From JAAZGD01 sp964489555 (GTDB taxonomy: Bacteria; Bacillota; Clostridia; Peptostreptococcales; Anaerovoracaceae), in the NCBI GenBank assembly GCA_964489555.1, contig CAZAZF010000003.1, forward strand, positions 62,001-126,000: a DNA stretch of 64,000 bases. Direction: 5' to 3'. Shown piece by piece: positions 15,842 to 25,711 of this stretch. A program made the position numbers and the translations under genes. A model generated the notes under the pieces. It searched no databases and was not told where the DNA came from. It saw nothing but the letters and a program-made list of their open reading frames with translations. The first letter of the stretch is position 1. Each line of letters opens with the position of its first letter.

Positions 15842-16582
15842 ATGGAATATCATGTTCCTGTCCATATCGCTATTATTATGGATGGCAACGGACGATGGGC
15901 AAAAGAGCGAAACCTTCCGAGAATGGCAGGGCATCATGCGGGGATGAAAGCCATGAAGGAAATTGTAAAACATTGCTCAAAGATGGGCGTTGAACATTTA
16001 ACGGTCTATGCATTTTCCACCGAAAACTGGAAACGAAGTATAGAGGAAATCCGGGGGATTTTTCAATTGTTGGTGTTTTTTGTGGACAAAGAGTTGAAGG
16101 AGTTGCATGAAAACCGGGTGAGGGTTAACATTTTGGGGGATTACTCCAAGTTGCCGGAGGATGCTATAGAGCGAATTCAAAAAACCCTGGAAACCACGAA
16201 AAGTAACCAAGGATTGGTATTCAATATTGCCTTGAATTATGGAGCCCGCTGGGATTTGGTTATGGGTGTGAAGGAGTTGGCAGAGAGAGTGGAGCGCCGA
16301 GAGCTACTTCCCGATGATATCGATGAGAAATTGATTTCCGGGGCATTAAGTACAGGAAAACAGCAAATCCCCGATCCGGATTTGGTGATTCGAACTAGCG
16401 GAGAAAAACGGTTGTCTAATTTTCTTCTATGGGAAAGCGCATATTCTGAACTGGTTTTTTCTCCAGTTCTGTGGCCGGATTTCACTCCCAAAGATTTGGA
16501 AAACTGCATTTCCGAATACCAGCGTAGACAGAGAAGGTACGGAGGGAGAACTGTGGAAGAGTTTGAGGAGAATAAAGAATGA
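15842..16582 (+). CDS. uppS: Isoprenyl transferase (undecaprenyl diphosphate synthase)
   Basis: Cis-prenyltransferase that condenses isopentenyl diphosphate units onto farnesyl diphosphate to make the C55 carrier for peptidoglycan. 246 residues. Catalytic D14 in IIMDGNGRWA, the substrate region AGHHAGMKA, and RTSGEKRLSNFLLW near the C-terminus are conserved. Overlaps cdsA by four bases (ATGA). Confidence 0.96.
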   Translation: MEYHVPVHIAIIMDGNGRWAKERNLPRMAGHHAGMKAMKEIVKHCSKMGVEHLTVYAFSTENWKRSIEEIRGIFQLLVFFVDKELKELHENRVRVNILGDYSKLPEDAIERIQKTLETTKSNQGLVFNIALNYGARWDLVMGVKELAERVERRELLPDDIDEKLISGALSTGKQQIPDPDLVIRTSGEKRLSNFLLWESAYSELVFSPVLWPDFTPKDLENCISEYQRRQRRYGGRTVEEFEENKE

Positions 16583-17373
16583 AAACCCGAATCATTTCTG
16601 CCCTGATTATGCTTCCCTTATTAGGAATTCTTTACCTCGGAGGACTTCCCTTATTGTGGGGATGTTTTTTGGTGGGGTTGTGGGGGATGCGAGAATTCTA
16701 CCAGGCTTTTCAACAAGCCAAGATAAACAGCAATCCATTTATCGGATATCTTTCTTTAATCCTGTTATATTTTCTGCATTTTATGGAAATCGTGGAAAAT
16801 GGGCTGGGCTTATGGTTGTTTCTTACGGTGCTATTGAGCTTGTGCACTTTGTTTCGGGGATTTGAGCAGGCTCAATTGTGGTCTGCGTTGGTGACCTTGA
16901 CAGGAGTGCTTTATGTGGGCTTTTTCTCCTTTCATCTTGTTCTCATAGATGCGTCTCCGCTGCCTCTTTTGGCTTGGTTGGCCGTTATTGTGGCATTTGG
17001 AACAGATGTTTTCGCTTATTTTACGGGATATCTTTTTGGGAAACACAAATTATGTCCCGCCATCAGCCCAAAGAAAACGGTGGAAGGTGCCGTGGGAGGG
17101 TTGTTGGGGAGTGTTCTTCTCACTTTTGCTTTTTTCTATTTTTTCTCGCCGGATTTGATTTTGCACGGGCTGTGGATTGGCTTGCTGGGAAGCATATTTT
17201 CTCAAGTGGGAGATTTGGTAGCCTCTATGTTCAAGAGAAAATTGGGGGTTAAGGATTATGGAACATTGATCCCGGGTCATGGAGGAATTTTGGATCGTTT
17301 CGACAGCGTGCTTTTTACCAGCCCTTTTATTTATTATGCGAGTATGTGGGTATTGATCCCTTGGGAAATATAA
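16579..17373 (+). CDS. cdsA: Phosphatidate cytidylyltransferase (CDP-DAG synthase)
   Basis: Integral-membrane enzyme that makes CDP-diacylglycerol from phosphatidic acid and CTP. 264 residues with about seven to eight hydrophobic segments. The C-terminal signature KDYGTLIPGHGGILDRFDS is clear. Starts in the ATGA overlap with uppS; dxr starts immediately after its stop. Confidence 0.95.
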   Translation: MKTRIISALIMLPLLGILYLGGLPLLWGCFLVGLWGMREFYQAFQQAKINSNPFIGYLSLILLYFLHFMEIVENGLGLWLFLTVLLSLCTLFRGFEQAQLWSALVTLTGVLYVGFFSFHLVLIDASPLPLLAWLAVIVAFGTDVFAYFTGYLFGKHKLCPAISPKKTVEGAVGGLLGSVLLTFAFFYFFSPDLILHGLWIGLLGSIFSQVGDLVASMFKRKLGVKDYGTLIPGHGGILDRFDSVLFTSPFIYYASMWVLIPWEI

Positions 17374-18501
17374 ATGAGACAAATTTGCGTGTTGGGAAGT
17401 ACCGGTTCTATCGGAACCCAGGGTCTTCAACTAATTGAAAAAAACCGAAATCTCTATCGAGCCGCCGTATTGACATGTAGAAGCAATGTTTCTCTTTTGA
17501 TGGAACAAATTTCAAATCATCATCCGGATATGGTGGTGGTAGGAAATGCGGAACAGGCCCAAGAGGTGCAAAAGAAGTTCCCCGGCTTGACGGTATTAAT
17601 TGGGGAAGAGGGATTGAAGGAAGCGGTGTCTTCTTCATGGGATTTAATTCTCAATGCACTGGTAGGAATCAGTGGTTTGGCACCCACTTATTATGGTATA
17701 AAAACCGGTACCCCCATTGCTTTGGCCAATAAAGAGACTTTGGTGGCGGGGGGATTGTTAATTACGGAGATGGCCAAAGAAAAAGGTGTTTTTATCATCC
17801 CGGTGGACAGTGAGCATAGCGCCATTTTTCAATGCATGATGGGGAATCCGGAAGAAACACCTCGCCGACTGATATTAACCGCCTCCGGAGGGCCCTTTCG
17901 TGGAAAGAACCAAGAAGAGTTGCGGGAGGTGACTGTAGAGGAAGCCCTGTGTCACCCCAGGTGGAAAATGGGAAAAAAGATTTCCGTGGATTCGGCGACT
18001 ATGATGAATAAGGGGCTGGAGGTCATCGAAGCCCATTGGCTTTTTGATGTACCTTGGAATAAAATTCAGGTATTGGTCCATCCCCAGAGTATTATCCACA
18101 GCATGGTGGAGTACGAAGACGGTTCTATTTTGGCACAGCTCGGATATCCGGATATGAAAATTCCAATCGGTCTGTCGTTTTCTTATCCGAATCGCCTTTG
18201 CGCACAGGGACCTTTCATGGATTTTGTGAAAAACGCTGATTCTCTTACTTTTGAAGCGGTGGATGAAAAGAATTTTACCTGCCTTTCTCTTGCTAGGGAA
18301 GCGGGAAAAAAGGGAGGAAGCTATCCGGTGGTTTTAAATGCTGCCAACGAGGTATTGGTCCAGCGATTTTTAGAAGGACATATTTCCTTCCTGGACATTC
18401 CAAAAAAACTTTCAGAAACGCTGGATAATCACCAGCCTTTCCAACCGTCCGGGCTGGAAGAAATCCTGGAACTGGACCAGGAAGTGAGGATTCGAATATG
18501 A
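17374..18501 (+). CDS. dxr: 1-deoxy-D-xylulose 5-phosphate reductoisomerase
   Basis: NADPH-dependent second step of the MEP isoprenoid pathway. 375 residues. NADPH site GSTGSIGTQGLQLI; metal/substrate region PVDSEHSAIFQ and KISVDSATMMNKGLEVIEAHWLF; flexible-loop HPQSIIHSMVEY. With ispG three genes on, and uppS, this forms an isoprenoid-to-carrier-lipid group. Overlaps rseP by four bases. Confidence 0.97.
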   Translation: MRQICVLGSTGSIGTQGLQLIEKNRNLYRAAVLTCRSNVSLLMEQISNHHPDMVVVGNAEQAQEVQKKFPGLTVLIGEEGLKEAVSSSWDLILNALVGISGLAPTYYGIKTGTPIALANKETLVAGGLLITEMAKEKGVFIIPVDSEHSAIFQCMMGNPEETPRRLILTASGGPFRGKNQEELREVTVEEALCHPRWKMGKKISVDSATMMNKGLEVIEAHWLFDVPWNKIQVLVHPQSIIHSMVEYEDGSILAQLGYPDMKIPIGLSFSYPNRLCAQGPFMDFVKNADSLTFEAVDEKNFTCLSLAREAGKKGGSYPVVLNAANEVLVQRFLEGHISFLDIPKKLSETLDNHQPFQPSGLEEILELDQEVRIRI

Positions 18502-19514
18502 CGATAATTTATGCTCTGATTATATTTGCCATCTTAATTTTTGTTCATGAACTGGGACATTTTGCTACGGCCAAATTTTTTGGTGTCAAAGTTAATGAGT
18601 TTGCTATTGGCATGGGACCTGCTTTTTTTAAAAAGGAAAGGGGAGAAACTACTTACTCCTTGAGGGCCATTCCCATCGGGGGCTTTTGTTCCTTGGAAGG
18701 GCAGGATGAAGATTCTCCCGATGAAAAAGCATTTCATCGAAAGCCGGCTTGGCAACGTGCCATTATATTGGCCGCCGGGTCTCTTATGAATGTGGTGTTG
18801 GCGGTGTTGATTTTAGGGGCCATTCTATTTTCTTTAGGGTATCCCTCTACTACAATAGAGCAAGTATCTCCAAACAGCCCGGCGCAGGAAGCGGGATTGA
18901 TAGCGGGAGATCGAATTTTGGCCATCGAGGGAATTTCCATTAATCGTTGGGAGGAAATACCTCTTGCAGTGGGAAACCGAGAGCCGGGGGAAAAAGTGAC
19001 CTTGGAAATCTCCAGAAGTGGAGCCATTCTAACCGTGATTACAGGGACCACCACAGGAGAAGACGGGCGTACCGTAATGGGGATTGCGCCAGCTTTTGAA
19101 AAGAAGCCTTTTCGTGCGTTGTGGGATGGAGCTAAATCCACATGGAATATGACCGTTTCTATGATAGACATCTTGAAACAATTGTTCACCGGGGAAGTAC
19201 CTGCTACGGAATTGACAGGGCCTGTAGGGATTGTATATATGGTGGGGGACACGGCAAAGATGGGGGCGTCGTATGTGGCCTATTTGGGTGCTTTAATTAG
19301 TCTCAACTTAGCTATCATCAACCTGCTTCCCTTTCCTGCACTGGACGGAGGCCGGCTATTATTTTTGGCAATTCGCAAGGTGACCGGGAAAATTATTACC
19401 GATGAAATAGAATCAAAAATACACATTATCGGAATTGTTTTATTGTTTGGTTTGATGATTTTTGTTACATGGCAAGACATTTTGCGATTTATTTTGCCAC
19501 ATTTTGGAGGGTAA
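18498..19514 (+). CDS. rseP: Site-2 zinc metalloprotease RseP/RasP
   Basis: Membrane-embedded M50 protease that cuts transmembrane segments such as anti-sigma factors and remnant signal peptides. 338 residues. The zinc site H17-E18-x-x-H21 (HELGH) is in the first membrane segment, one PDZ domain spans about residues 115-195, and the third zinc ligand is in the LLPFPALDGGRLL motif. Between dxr and ispG as in many Clostridia. Confidence 0.96.
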   Translation: MTIIYALIIFAILIFVHELGHFATAKFFGVKVNEFAIGMGPAFFKKERGETTYSLRAIPIGGFCSLEGQDEDSPDEKAFHRKPAWQRAIILAAGSLMNVVLAVLILGAILFSLGYPSTTIEQVSPNSPAQEAGLIAGDRILAIEGISINRWEEIPLAVGNREPGEKVTLEISRSGAILTVITGTTTGEDGRTVMGIAPAFEKKPFRALWDGAKSTWNMTVSMIDILKQLFTGEVPATELTGPVGIVYMVGDTAKMGASYVAYLGALISLNLAIINLLPFPALDGGRLLFLAIRKVTGKIITDEIESKIHIIGIVLLFGLMIFVTWQDILRFILPHFGG

Positions 19515-20576
19515 ATGACCAGGCAGGTATTGTGCGGGAACATGGTTATTGGAGGAGGAGCACCCGTTTCCATCCAATCGATGACCAACAAACCCACAGA
19601 AGATGTTGAGGGTTGCGTTGAGCAAATTGCGCAGCTGGTTCATGAGGGATGCGATTTGGTTCGATTGACGGTGCCCGATGAAAAAAGCGCTCTGTGCTTT
19701 GGGGAGATAAAGCAGAGGGTACGGGATTTTTCTGCCATCCCCATGATTGCAGATGTTCATTTTGACTATCGGTTGGCGTTGGCAGTGATTGCCCAGGGCG
19801 CGGACAAAATCCGTATCAATCCTGGAAACATCGGAACTGAAGAGGAAGTCATTCAGGTCATCCAAGGAGCCGGTCAGGCGGGAATCCCTATTCGAATTGG
19901 AGTCAATGGTGGATCTCTCAAAAGAGAAATGGTAAAGAAGCATGGAGGTCCTACCGTGGATGCCATGGTGGAAAGTGTGATGGAACAGGTTCTTTGGGTG
20001 GAAAAACAGGGGTTTTCTCATCTCATACTATCCGTCAAATCTTCGGATGTGAAAAAAACCGTAGAGGCTTATGAAAAATTATCCTTGTTGACGGAATACC
20101 CCCTTCATGTGGGCGTTACGGAAGCGGGAACTCTGGAGATGGGAAAAATTAAATCCGCTGCCGGAATTGGAGCTTTACTGTTGCATGGGATTGGAGATAC
20201 TTTTCGAGTTTCTTTAACGGGAGATCCGGTGGAAGAGGTTCGTTTTGGGAAACGGTTGCTGCTTTCATTGGGATTGAGGAAGGGTCTACAGGTGATTTCC
20301 TGCCCCACTTGTGGAAGAACGAAGGTGGACCTGGTAACCCTAGCAAACCAAATAGAAAACAAGCTGGGGGAACTGGGTATTGGAAAAGAGGGGCTTACGG
20401 TAGCTGTGATGGGTTGCGGTGTGAATGGTCCGGGCGAAGCCAAGGAAGCGGATTTTGGAGTTGCTTGTGGCGACGGCACGGGGCTTCTTTTTGCCAAGGG
20501 GCAAGTCATACGAAAGGTGAACGAAAATCAAGTGTGTCAGGAATTGATTCAGCTGATACAACAAACTAAAAAGTAA
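19515..20576 (+). CDS. ispG: (E)-4-hydroxy-3-methylbut-2-enyl-diphosphate synthase (GcpE)
   Basis: 4Fe-4S enzyme of the MEP pathway that reduces MEcPP to HMBPP. 353 residues. TIM-barrel start (VSIQSMTNKPTEDVE), RINPGNIG, and the C-terminal cluster cysteines in SCPTCGRTKVDL and MGCGVNGPGEA. GGAGGG overlaps the rseP stop. Together with dxr this shows the organism uses the MEP route. Confidence 0.97.
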   Translation: MTRQVLCGNMVIGGGAPVSIQSMTNKPTEDVEGCVEQIAQLVHEGCDLVRLTVPDEKSALCFGEIKQRVRDFSAIPMIADVHFDYRLALAVIAQGADKIRINPGNIGTEEEVIQVIQGAGQAGIPIRIGVNGGSLKREMVKKHGGPTVDAMVESVMEQVLWVEKQGFSHLILSVKSSDVKKTVEAYEKLSLLTEYPLHVGVTEAGTLEMGKIKSAAGIGALLLHGIGDTFRVSLTGDPVEEVRFGKRLLLSLGLRKGLQVISCPTCGRTKVDLVTLANQIENKLGELGIGKEGLTVAVMGCGVNGPGEAKEADFGVACGDGTGLLFAKGQVIRKVNENQVCQELIQLIQQTKK

Positions 20577-20595
20577 TTCAAGGGGTATAGACAAC

Positions 20596-23500
20596 ATGTT
20601 GCAGCTAATCAAGCAATTTATATCATGGGAAAAGATCGGTACGGAATGGAGAGATTCCGCTATTATTTCTTTGGAAAAAGGCACCATGAATCCTGAGAAT
20701 AATAGCCTTACTCTTTGGCTTAAAAGCAATGTAATTTTTCCCTTTGAAGACCTTCAGAAGATTCGGGAAGCAATCCATAAGAAGATTCCCTCTTTAAAAG
20801 AGGTTCGATTTCAATTTGAATATATGGGCCTGAAAATGCCCTGGTCCTTGGTGATCCCGTTGTACATACCTTACCTGGTGGAGGAAAGCAACGGGATGTC
20901 TCGAATGATGACCAACACCATAAGGCCAGAAGAAATTTGTGTGCGTAATGAAGGAACGGGAAACATTTGGAGTGTAGTAATCCCCGTATTGGGAGAAACC
21001 ACGGCGACCAAATGCAATGAGGAACTCAAAGTTTTTTACCAAGAGATTTTAAAGGAACGATTGGGAGTCATTACGCGGATTACCTTTGAAAACCATTTGG
21101 ATCGATATGAAAAAACCCAACAAGAAAAAAGAGCAAAACTATACATTGAACTAAAAGAAGCTGAGGAAAAAAGACTAAAGGCGGAAAAGGCCAATGGAGG
21201 AGCAGGGGAAAAAAGAAAGGTCTCTGCTAGTGTGTTGGGAAAACCCATTAAGGAGGATCCGGTATCCATTTCCAAGATTCAGGTGGATATGGAACGGGTG
21301 GTTGTGCAAGGAAGACTGTTTAAAAAAGACGTAAGAACCATTAAAAACAACAAGAAATTAGCTACACTTTTGATTACTGATCGCAGTTCTTCTCTTTGTT
21401 GCAAGCTTTTCTGTTCCGATGAAAAATGGAACGAACTGGATGAGGCTCTGGAAAAGGATTGCACTATCAAGGTTTTGGGGCAACCGGAGTGGGATACGTT
21501 TGAGAATACATTGGTGTTGAAAACCCTGGCCATCCGTCGAGAAGAACAGGCATCCCGGCAAGATTTGGCAGAAGAAAAACGGGTGGAACTCCATTGTCAT
21601 ACAAAAATGAGCGAAAATGATGGGCTGATTGGTGTGAAAGAGTTGTTAAAAACTGCTGCCGGTTGGGGGCAGGAAGCTGTGGCCATTACGGATCATGGTG
21701 TGGTACAAGCTTTTCCGGAGGCGTATCAGGTGGTGACCGATAAACACGCTCCCTTACCCCTGAAGGTGATTTATGGCATGGAAGGCTACCTTTATGACGA
21801 TGAAGGAACCAACGGGAAGGGGGGAATTTCGCGGGAGAACACATATCATGTAGTTTTGCTGGCAAAGAATCAAGCAGGTCTTCGAAATCTTTATGAATTG
21901 GTGTCCTTGTCCCATTTGAACCATTTATATCACCGAAGGCCCCGGATTCCAAAATCTCAACTTCGAAAGAAGAGAGAAGGTCTTTTTATAGGGTCTGCCT
22001 GCGAAGCGGGAGAAGTGTTTTCTGCCTTACGTAAAAACAAAACCTGGGAAGAGTTGCTTGAAAAGGCGGCTTTCTATGATTATCTGGAAATTATGCCTGT
22101 GGTTAACAATCAGTTTTTACTGGATCGAGGTGAAGTGAAAAGCCGAGAGGATCTAAGGAATTTCAACCGAAAAATTTTATCCTTGGGAGAAACCGCGGGA
22201 AAGCCGGTAGTGGCTACTACGGATGCCCATTATAAAGATCCGGAGGATGCTATCTATCGAACTATCATTCAAGCGGGCCAAGGCTATAAGGATGCAGAAG
22301 GAAACAAAGGACTGTACCTTCGAACAACGGCGGAAATGTTGGAAGAATTTTCTTATCTGGGAGAAGAAAAAGCCTATGAAGTGGTGGTGACCAACACCCG
22401 AAGGATCGCGGAGGAGATTGAGGTGATTCGGCCCATCCCTGAGGGAAAATTTCCTCCCAAAATAGAAAATGCAGATGAAATTCTTCGCGATGCCTGCAGG
22501 CAGAAAGCGAGTGCAATTTATGGAAACCCTTTGCCACAACGAATTGCAGAACGGTTGGAAAAGGAATTGGATTCCATCATAGGTAATGGATATGCTGTGA
22601 TGTATGTTTCGGCTAAAATGTTGGTTGAAAAATCCTTGTTGGATGGATATTTGGTGGGTTCCAGAGGGTCGGTTGGATCATCTTTTGCTGCTACCATGGC
22701 CGGGATTACAGAGGTGAATCCTTTGCCGCCACACTATGTTTGTTCCTGTTGTAAGCACTTGGAATGGGGCGACAACGAGAAATACGATTGTGGGGTGGAT
22801 ATGCCGGAAAAACGGTGCCCTTCTTGTGATCAAAAGATGGATCGGTTGGGTTTTTCCATTCCATTTGAAACTTTTCTGGGCTTTGAAGGAGATAAAGAGC
22901 CGGATATTGATCTAAACTTTGCGGGAGAGTACCAGAGTGTGGCTCACCGTTATGTGGAGGAAATTTTCGGGAAGGGAAATGTGTTCAAAGCGGGAACCAT
23001 TGGGACCATTCAGGACCGTACGGCCTACGGATATGTGAAAAAGTATCATGAGGAGCGGGGAAGCGTGGTGAACAAATGGGAAGTGGAAAGGCTGACCCAA
23101 GGATGTACTCAGATACGGCGAACGACGGGGCAGCATCCGGGAGGGATTATCATTGTCCCCAGAGGTCACGATATTCATGAATTCTGCCCGGTTCAACATC
23201 CTGCCAATGATGTAAACACAGATATTATTACCACCCATTTTGACTATCATTCCATCGACCATAATCTTTTAAAGCTAGATCTTTTGGGACATGATGTGCC
23301 TTCTCAAATCCGTCATCTTCAGGATATGACGGGAGTGAATCCCCTCGGTTTGCCGCTGAACGACCAGGCAGTCAATGATTTGTTTCAGGGAATCGCCCCA
23401 TTAAAAATACAAAATTCTGAGTATAAGTTTACCCATGGTACTTACGGGATTCCGGAATTCGGTACGGAATTTGTTCGACGGATGCTGGATGATACCAATC

Positions 23501-24330
23501 CTTCCAAATTTGCAGATTTGGTTCGAATTTCAGGGTTTTCTCATGGCACCGATGTGTGGAACAACAATGCCCGGGAGTTTATCAAGTCCGGGGTGGCCAC
23601 TATGAACGAGGTGATTTCAACGCGGGATGACATTATGAATTACTTGATTCTAAAGGGAGTTCCCCATAAAGATTCCTTCAAAATTATGGAAAGCGTTCGA
23701 AAGGGAAAAGGCGTGACCCCGGAGCAGGAACGACGGATGAAAGAAAAGGGGATTAAGGATTGGTATATTGAATCTTGTAAGAGAATCAAATATATGTTCC
23801 CAAGGGCGCATGCAGTGGCCTATGTGATGATGTCCTATCGGATTGCTTATTACAAGGTATATCATCCGGCCCCTTTTTACGCGGCTTTCTTCACTTCAAA
23901 GAGAGATGATTTCAATTCGGAATTGATTCAGCAAGATGCAGGAAAGGTTTATGAACGCATTCAGATGTTAAACAATAAAGGGAGGTCCATTACGGAGAAA
24001 GAGAAAAATGAAATCACCGTATTGGAAGTGATGTACGAAATGTTTTCTCGAGGATTGGAGTTTTTACCTCCTCGTTTGGGGCATTCCCATCCATTGAAAT
24101 TTTATTGCGAAGGCCAGCAAGTACGAGTGCCTTTGGCGGCCATTTCCGGTGTAGGGGAGGCGGCAGCCAAGACTATTCAAGAAGAATATGAAAAGAAGCC
24201 TTTTGTTACAGTAGAAGATATTCGGAATCGCGGGAAAGCCAATAACACAGCCATCGGTGGCTTAAAGATGCAAGGAGTTCTTGAGGGCATTCCGGAATCA
24301 GATCAAATTTCCCTGTTTGAAATGGGGTAG
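20596..24330 (+). CDS. polC: DNA polymerase III PolC-type alpha subunit lacking the exonuclease domain
   Basis: Replicative polymerase of low-GC Gram-positives, 1244 residues against about 1430 for the usual PolC. Order seen: N-terminal domain, OB fold (about 225-310), PHP domain from residue 330 (VELHCHTKMSENDG, AITDHG), thumb, zinc motif (C716, C718/C719, C741, C744), palm with the catalytic aspartates D770 and D772 (PDIDLNF) and D895 (LKLDLLGHD), fingers and helix-hairpin-helix region, ending near the beta-clamp-binding QISLF. The DEDD exonuclease that normally interrupts the PHP domain is missing: the text passes from KVIYGMEGYLYDDEG straight on to YHVVLLAKN with no DxETTG motif. No frameshift is seen. 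Confidence 0.95.
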   Translation: MLQLIKQFISWEKIGTEWRDSAIISLEKGTMNPENNSLTLWLKSNVIFPFEDLQKIREAIHKKIPSLKEVRFQFEYMGLKMPWSLVIPLYIPYLVEESNGMSRMMTNTIRPEEICVRNEGTGNIWSVVIPVLGETTATKCNEELKVFYQEILKERLGVITRITFENHLDRYEKTQQEKRAKLYIELKEAEEKRLKAEKANGGAGEKRKVSASVLGKPIKEDPVSISKIQVDMERVVVQGRLFKKDVRTIKNNKKLATLLITDRSSSLCCKLFCSDEKWNELDEALEKDCTIKVLGQPEWDTFENTLVLKTLAIRREEQASRQDLAEEKRVELHCHTKMSENDGLIGVKELLKTAAGWGQEAVAITDHGVVQAFPEAYQVVTDKHAPLPLKVIYGMEGYLYDDEGTNGKGGISRENTYHVVLLAKNQAGLRNLYELVSLSHLNHLYHRRPRIPKSQLRKKREGLFIGSACEAGEVFSALRKNKTWEELLEKAAFYDYLEIMPVVNNQFLLDRGEVKSREDLRNFNRKILSLGETAGKPVVATTDAHYKDPEDAIYRTIIQAGQGYKDAEGNKGLYLRTTAEMLEEFSYLGEEKAYEVVVTNTRRIAEEIEVIRPIPEGKFPPKIENADEILRDACRQKASAIYGNPLPQRIAERLEKELDSIIGNGYAVMYVSAKMLVEKSLLDGYLVGSRGSVGSSFAATMAGITEVNPLPPHYVCSCCKHLEWGDNEKYDCGVDMPEKRCPSCDQKMDRLGFSIPFETFLGFEGDKEPDIDLNFAGEYQSVAHRYVEEIFGKGNVFKAGTIGTIQDRTAYGYVKKYHEERGSVVNKWEVERLTQGCTQIRRTTGQHPGGIIIVPRGHDIHEFCPVQHPANDVNTDIITTHFDYHSIDHNLLKLDLLGHDVPSQIRHLQDMTGVNPLGLPLNDQAVNDLFQGIAPLKIQNSEYKFTHGTYGIPEFGTEFVRRMLDDTNPSKFADLVRISGFSHGTDVWNNNAREFIKSGVATMNEVISTRDDIMNYLILKGVPHKDSFKIMESVRKGKGVTPEQERRMKEKGIKDWYIESCKRIKYMFPRAHAVAYVMMSYRIAYYKVYHPAPFYAAFFTSKRDDFNSELIQQDAGKVYERIQMLNNKGRSITEKEKNEITVLEVMYEMFSRGLEFLPPRLGHSHPLKFYCEGQQVRVPLAAISGVGEAAAKTIQEEYEKKPFVTVEDIRNRGKANNTAIGGLKMQGVLEGIPESDQISLFEMG

Positions 24331-24381
24331 AATAAATGAAATTACCTATTAAATTGTGGGTGGAAAGACAGGTTAATCAAT

Positions 24382-25710
24382 ATGTTGTATAAAAGAAACG
24401 GGGACCATCGGATTTGGAGCAAAGAAGAAACGTTAGACCGGGAAGAATATTGGGCAATTCAGCTGAACCGGCTTCAGGAAACGGTAAAAAGAGTTTATGA
24501 TAAAGTGCCTTTTTATCGCAATCGATTTCAGAAGATGGGTTTGGAGCCGGGAGACATTCAAAGTTTGGAAGATTTGAAAAGATTGCCCTTTACTACCAAA
24601 GAGGATTTTCGGGATCACTATCCCTTTGGCCTTTTTTCAGTGTCTAAAAAGGAGATTGTTCGTTTTCATGCTTCTTCCGGCACTACGGGAAAACCCACAG
24701 TGGTAGGATATACCCGCAATGACATGGAAACCTGGAAAGAGTTGATTGCCCGCCTGGTGACTCAAGCGGGTGTGACGGAAGAAGACACGGCACAAATTGC
24801 CTTTGGCTACGGGTTGTTTACGGGAGCTTTCGGTCTTCATCAAGGGTTGGAACATGTTGGGGCTGCCGTTATTCCCACCTCCAGTGGGAATACGGAAAAA
24901 CAGATTATGATTATGGAAGATTTTGGAACCACTGCCTTGATTTGTACGCCCTCCTATGGTTTGCACATGGCGGAAGTGGCCAAGTCCATGGGCAAGGAAC
25001 CGGGGAAAGATTTTCAATTGAAGTGGGGGCTTTTCGGCGGAGAAGGATCTACGGAAGCCATGCGGAATGAATTGAATCAAGCCTGGGGAATTTTTTCCAC
25101 GGAGAATTATGGGATGAGTGAGTTGATGGGTCCGGGGGTGTCGGGAGAATGTCTGGCATTAAGTGGGATGCATATCAGCGAAGATCATTTTTTGGCAGAA
25201 ATTATCGATCCGGAAACGGGGAAGGTATTGGCCCCCGGCCAGCGAGGGGAATTGGTTATTACCACAATTACCAAAGAAGCACTTCCAATTATAAGGTATC
25301 GAACCAAAGACATTACGTCTTTGGATTACGAAAAATGCAGCTGCGGAAGAACCACGGTGCGAATGGCTAAAATCAAGGGTCGTTCGGACGACATGCTGAT
25401 TTTGGGAGGGGTTAATGTGTTCCCGTCTCAAATCGAAGAGGTGTTAATCAAGAGTGAGGGGATTGGACCACATTATCAGATTAAAGTCTATAAAAAGGAG
25501 TATTTGGATAAGATCGAAGTAGATGTGGAGTTGACAGATGCCACCTACCTGGATTCGTATGCTAAATTAGAAAGCCTGAGTCAAACTATTCGCGGGAAGC
25601 TGAGATCGGTTCTGGGAATTGATGCAAAAGTCAATTTGGTCCAACCGGCTAGCTTGCCCCGGTTTGAAGGAAAGGCCAAGCGTGTCATTGATTTAAGAAA
25701 GGAGGAGTAA
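24382..25710 (+). CDS. paaK: Phenylacetate-CoA ligase (PaaK family)
   Basis: 442-residue adenylate-forming enzyme that activates an aryl or aryl-acetic acid to its CoA ester with ATP. The phosphate-binding loop HASSGTTGKPT is near residue 95 and the C-terminal hinge GRSDDMLILGGVNVFP is typical. Clostridia often hold several such ligases; in some they feed indolepyruvate or phenylpyruvate oxidoreductase products, but no such gene is here. The ribosome-binding site at this ATG is weak. The ACT gene follows after one base, so they form a pair. Confidence 0.88.
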   Translation: MLYKRNGDHRIWSKEETLDREEYWAIQLNRLQETVKRVYDKVPFYRNRFQKMGLEPGDIQSLEDLKRLPFTTKEDFRDHYPFGLFSVSKKEIVRFHASSGTTGKPTVVGYTRNDMETWKELIARLVTQAGVTEEDTAQIAFGYGLFTGAFGLHQGLEHVGAAVIPTSSGNTEKQIMIMEDFGTTALICTPSYGLHMAEVAKSMGKEPGKDFQLKWGLFGGEGSTEAMRNELNQAWGIFSTENYGMSELMGPGVSGECLALSGMHISEDHFLAEIIDPETGKVLAPGQRGELVITTITKEALPIIRYRTKDITSLDYEKCSCGRTTVRMAKIKGRSDDMLILGGVNVFPSQIEEVLIKSEGIGPHYQIKVYKKEYLDKIEVDVELTDATYLDSYAKLESLSQTIRGKLRSVLGIDAKVNLVQPASLPRFEGKAKRVIDLRKEE

Positions 25711-25711
25711 G

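Noticed and set aside
20596..24330. A frameshifted or truncated polC as the reason for its short length
   Set aside because: One unbroken frame covers all domains from N-terminus to clamp-binding end, and the missing part is exactly the internal exonuclease domain.
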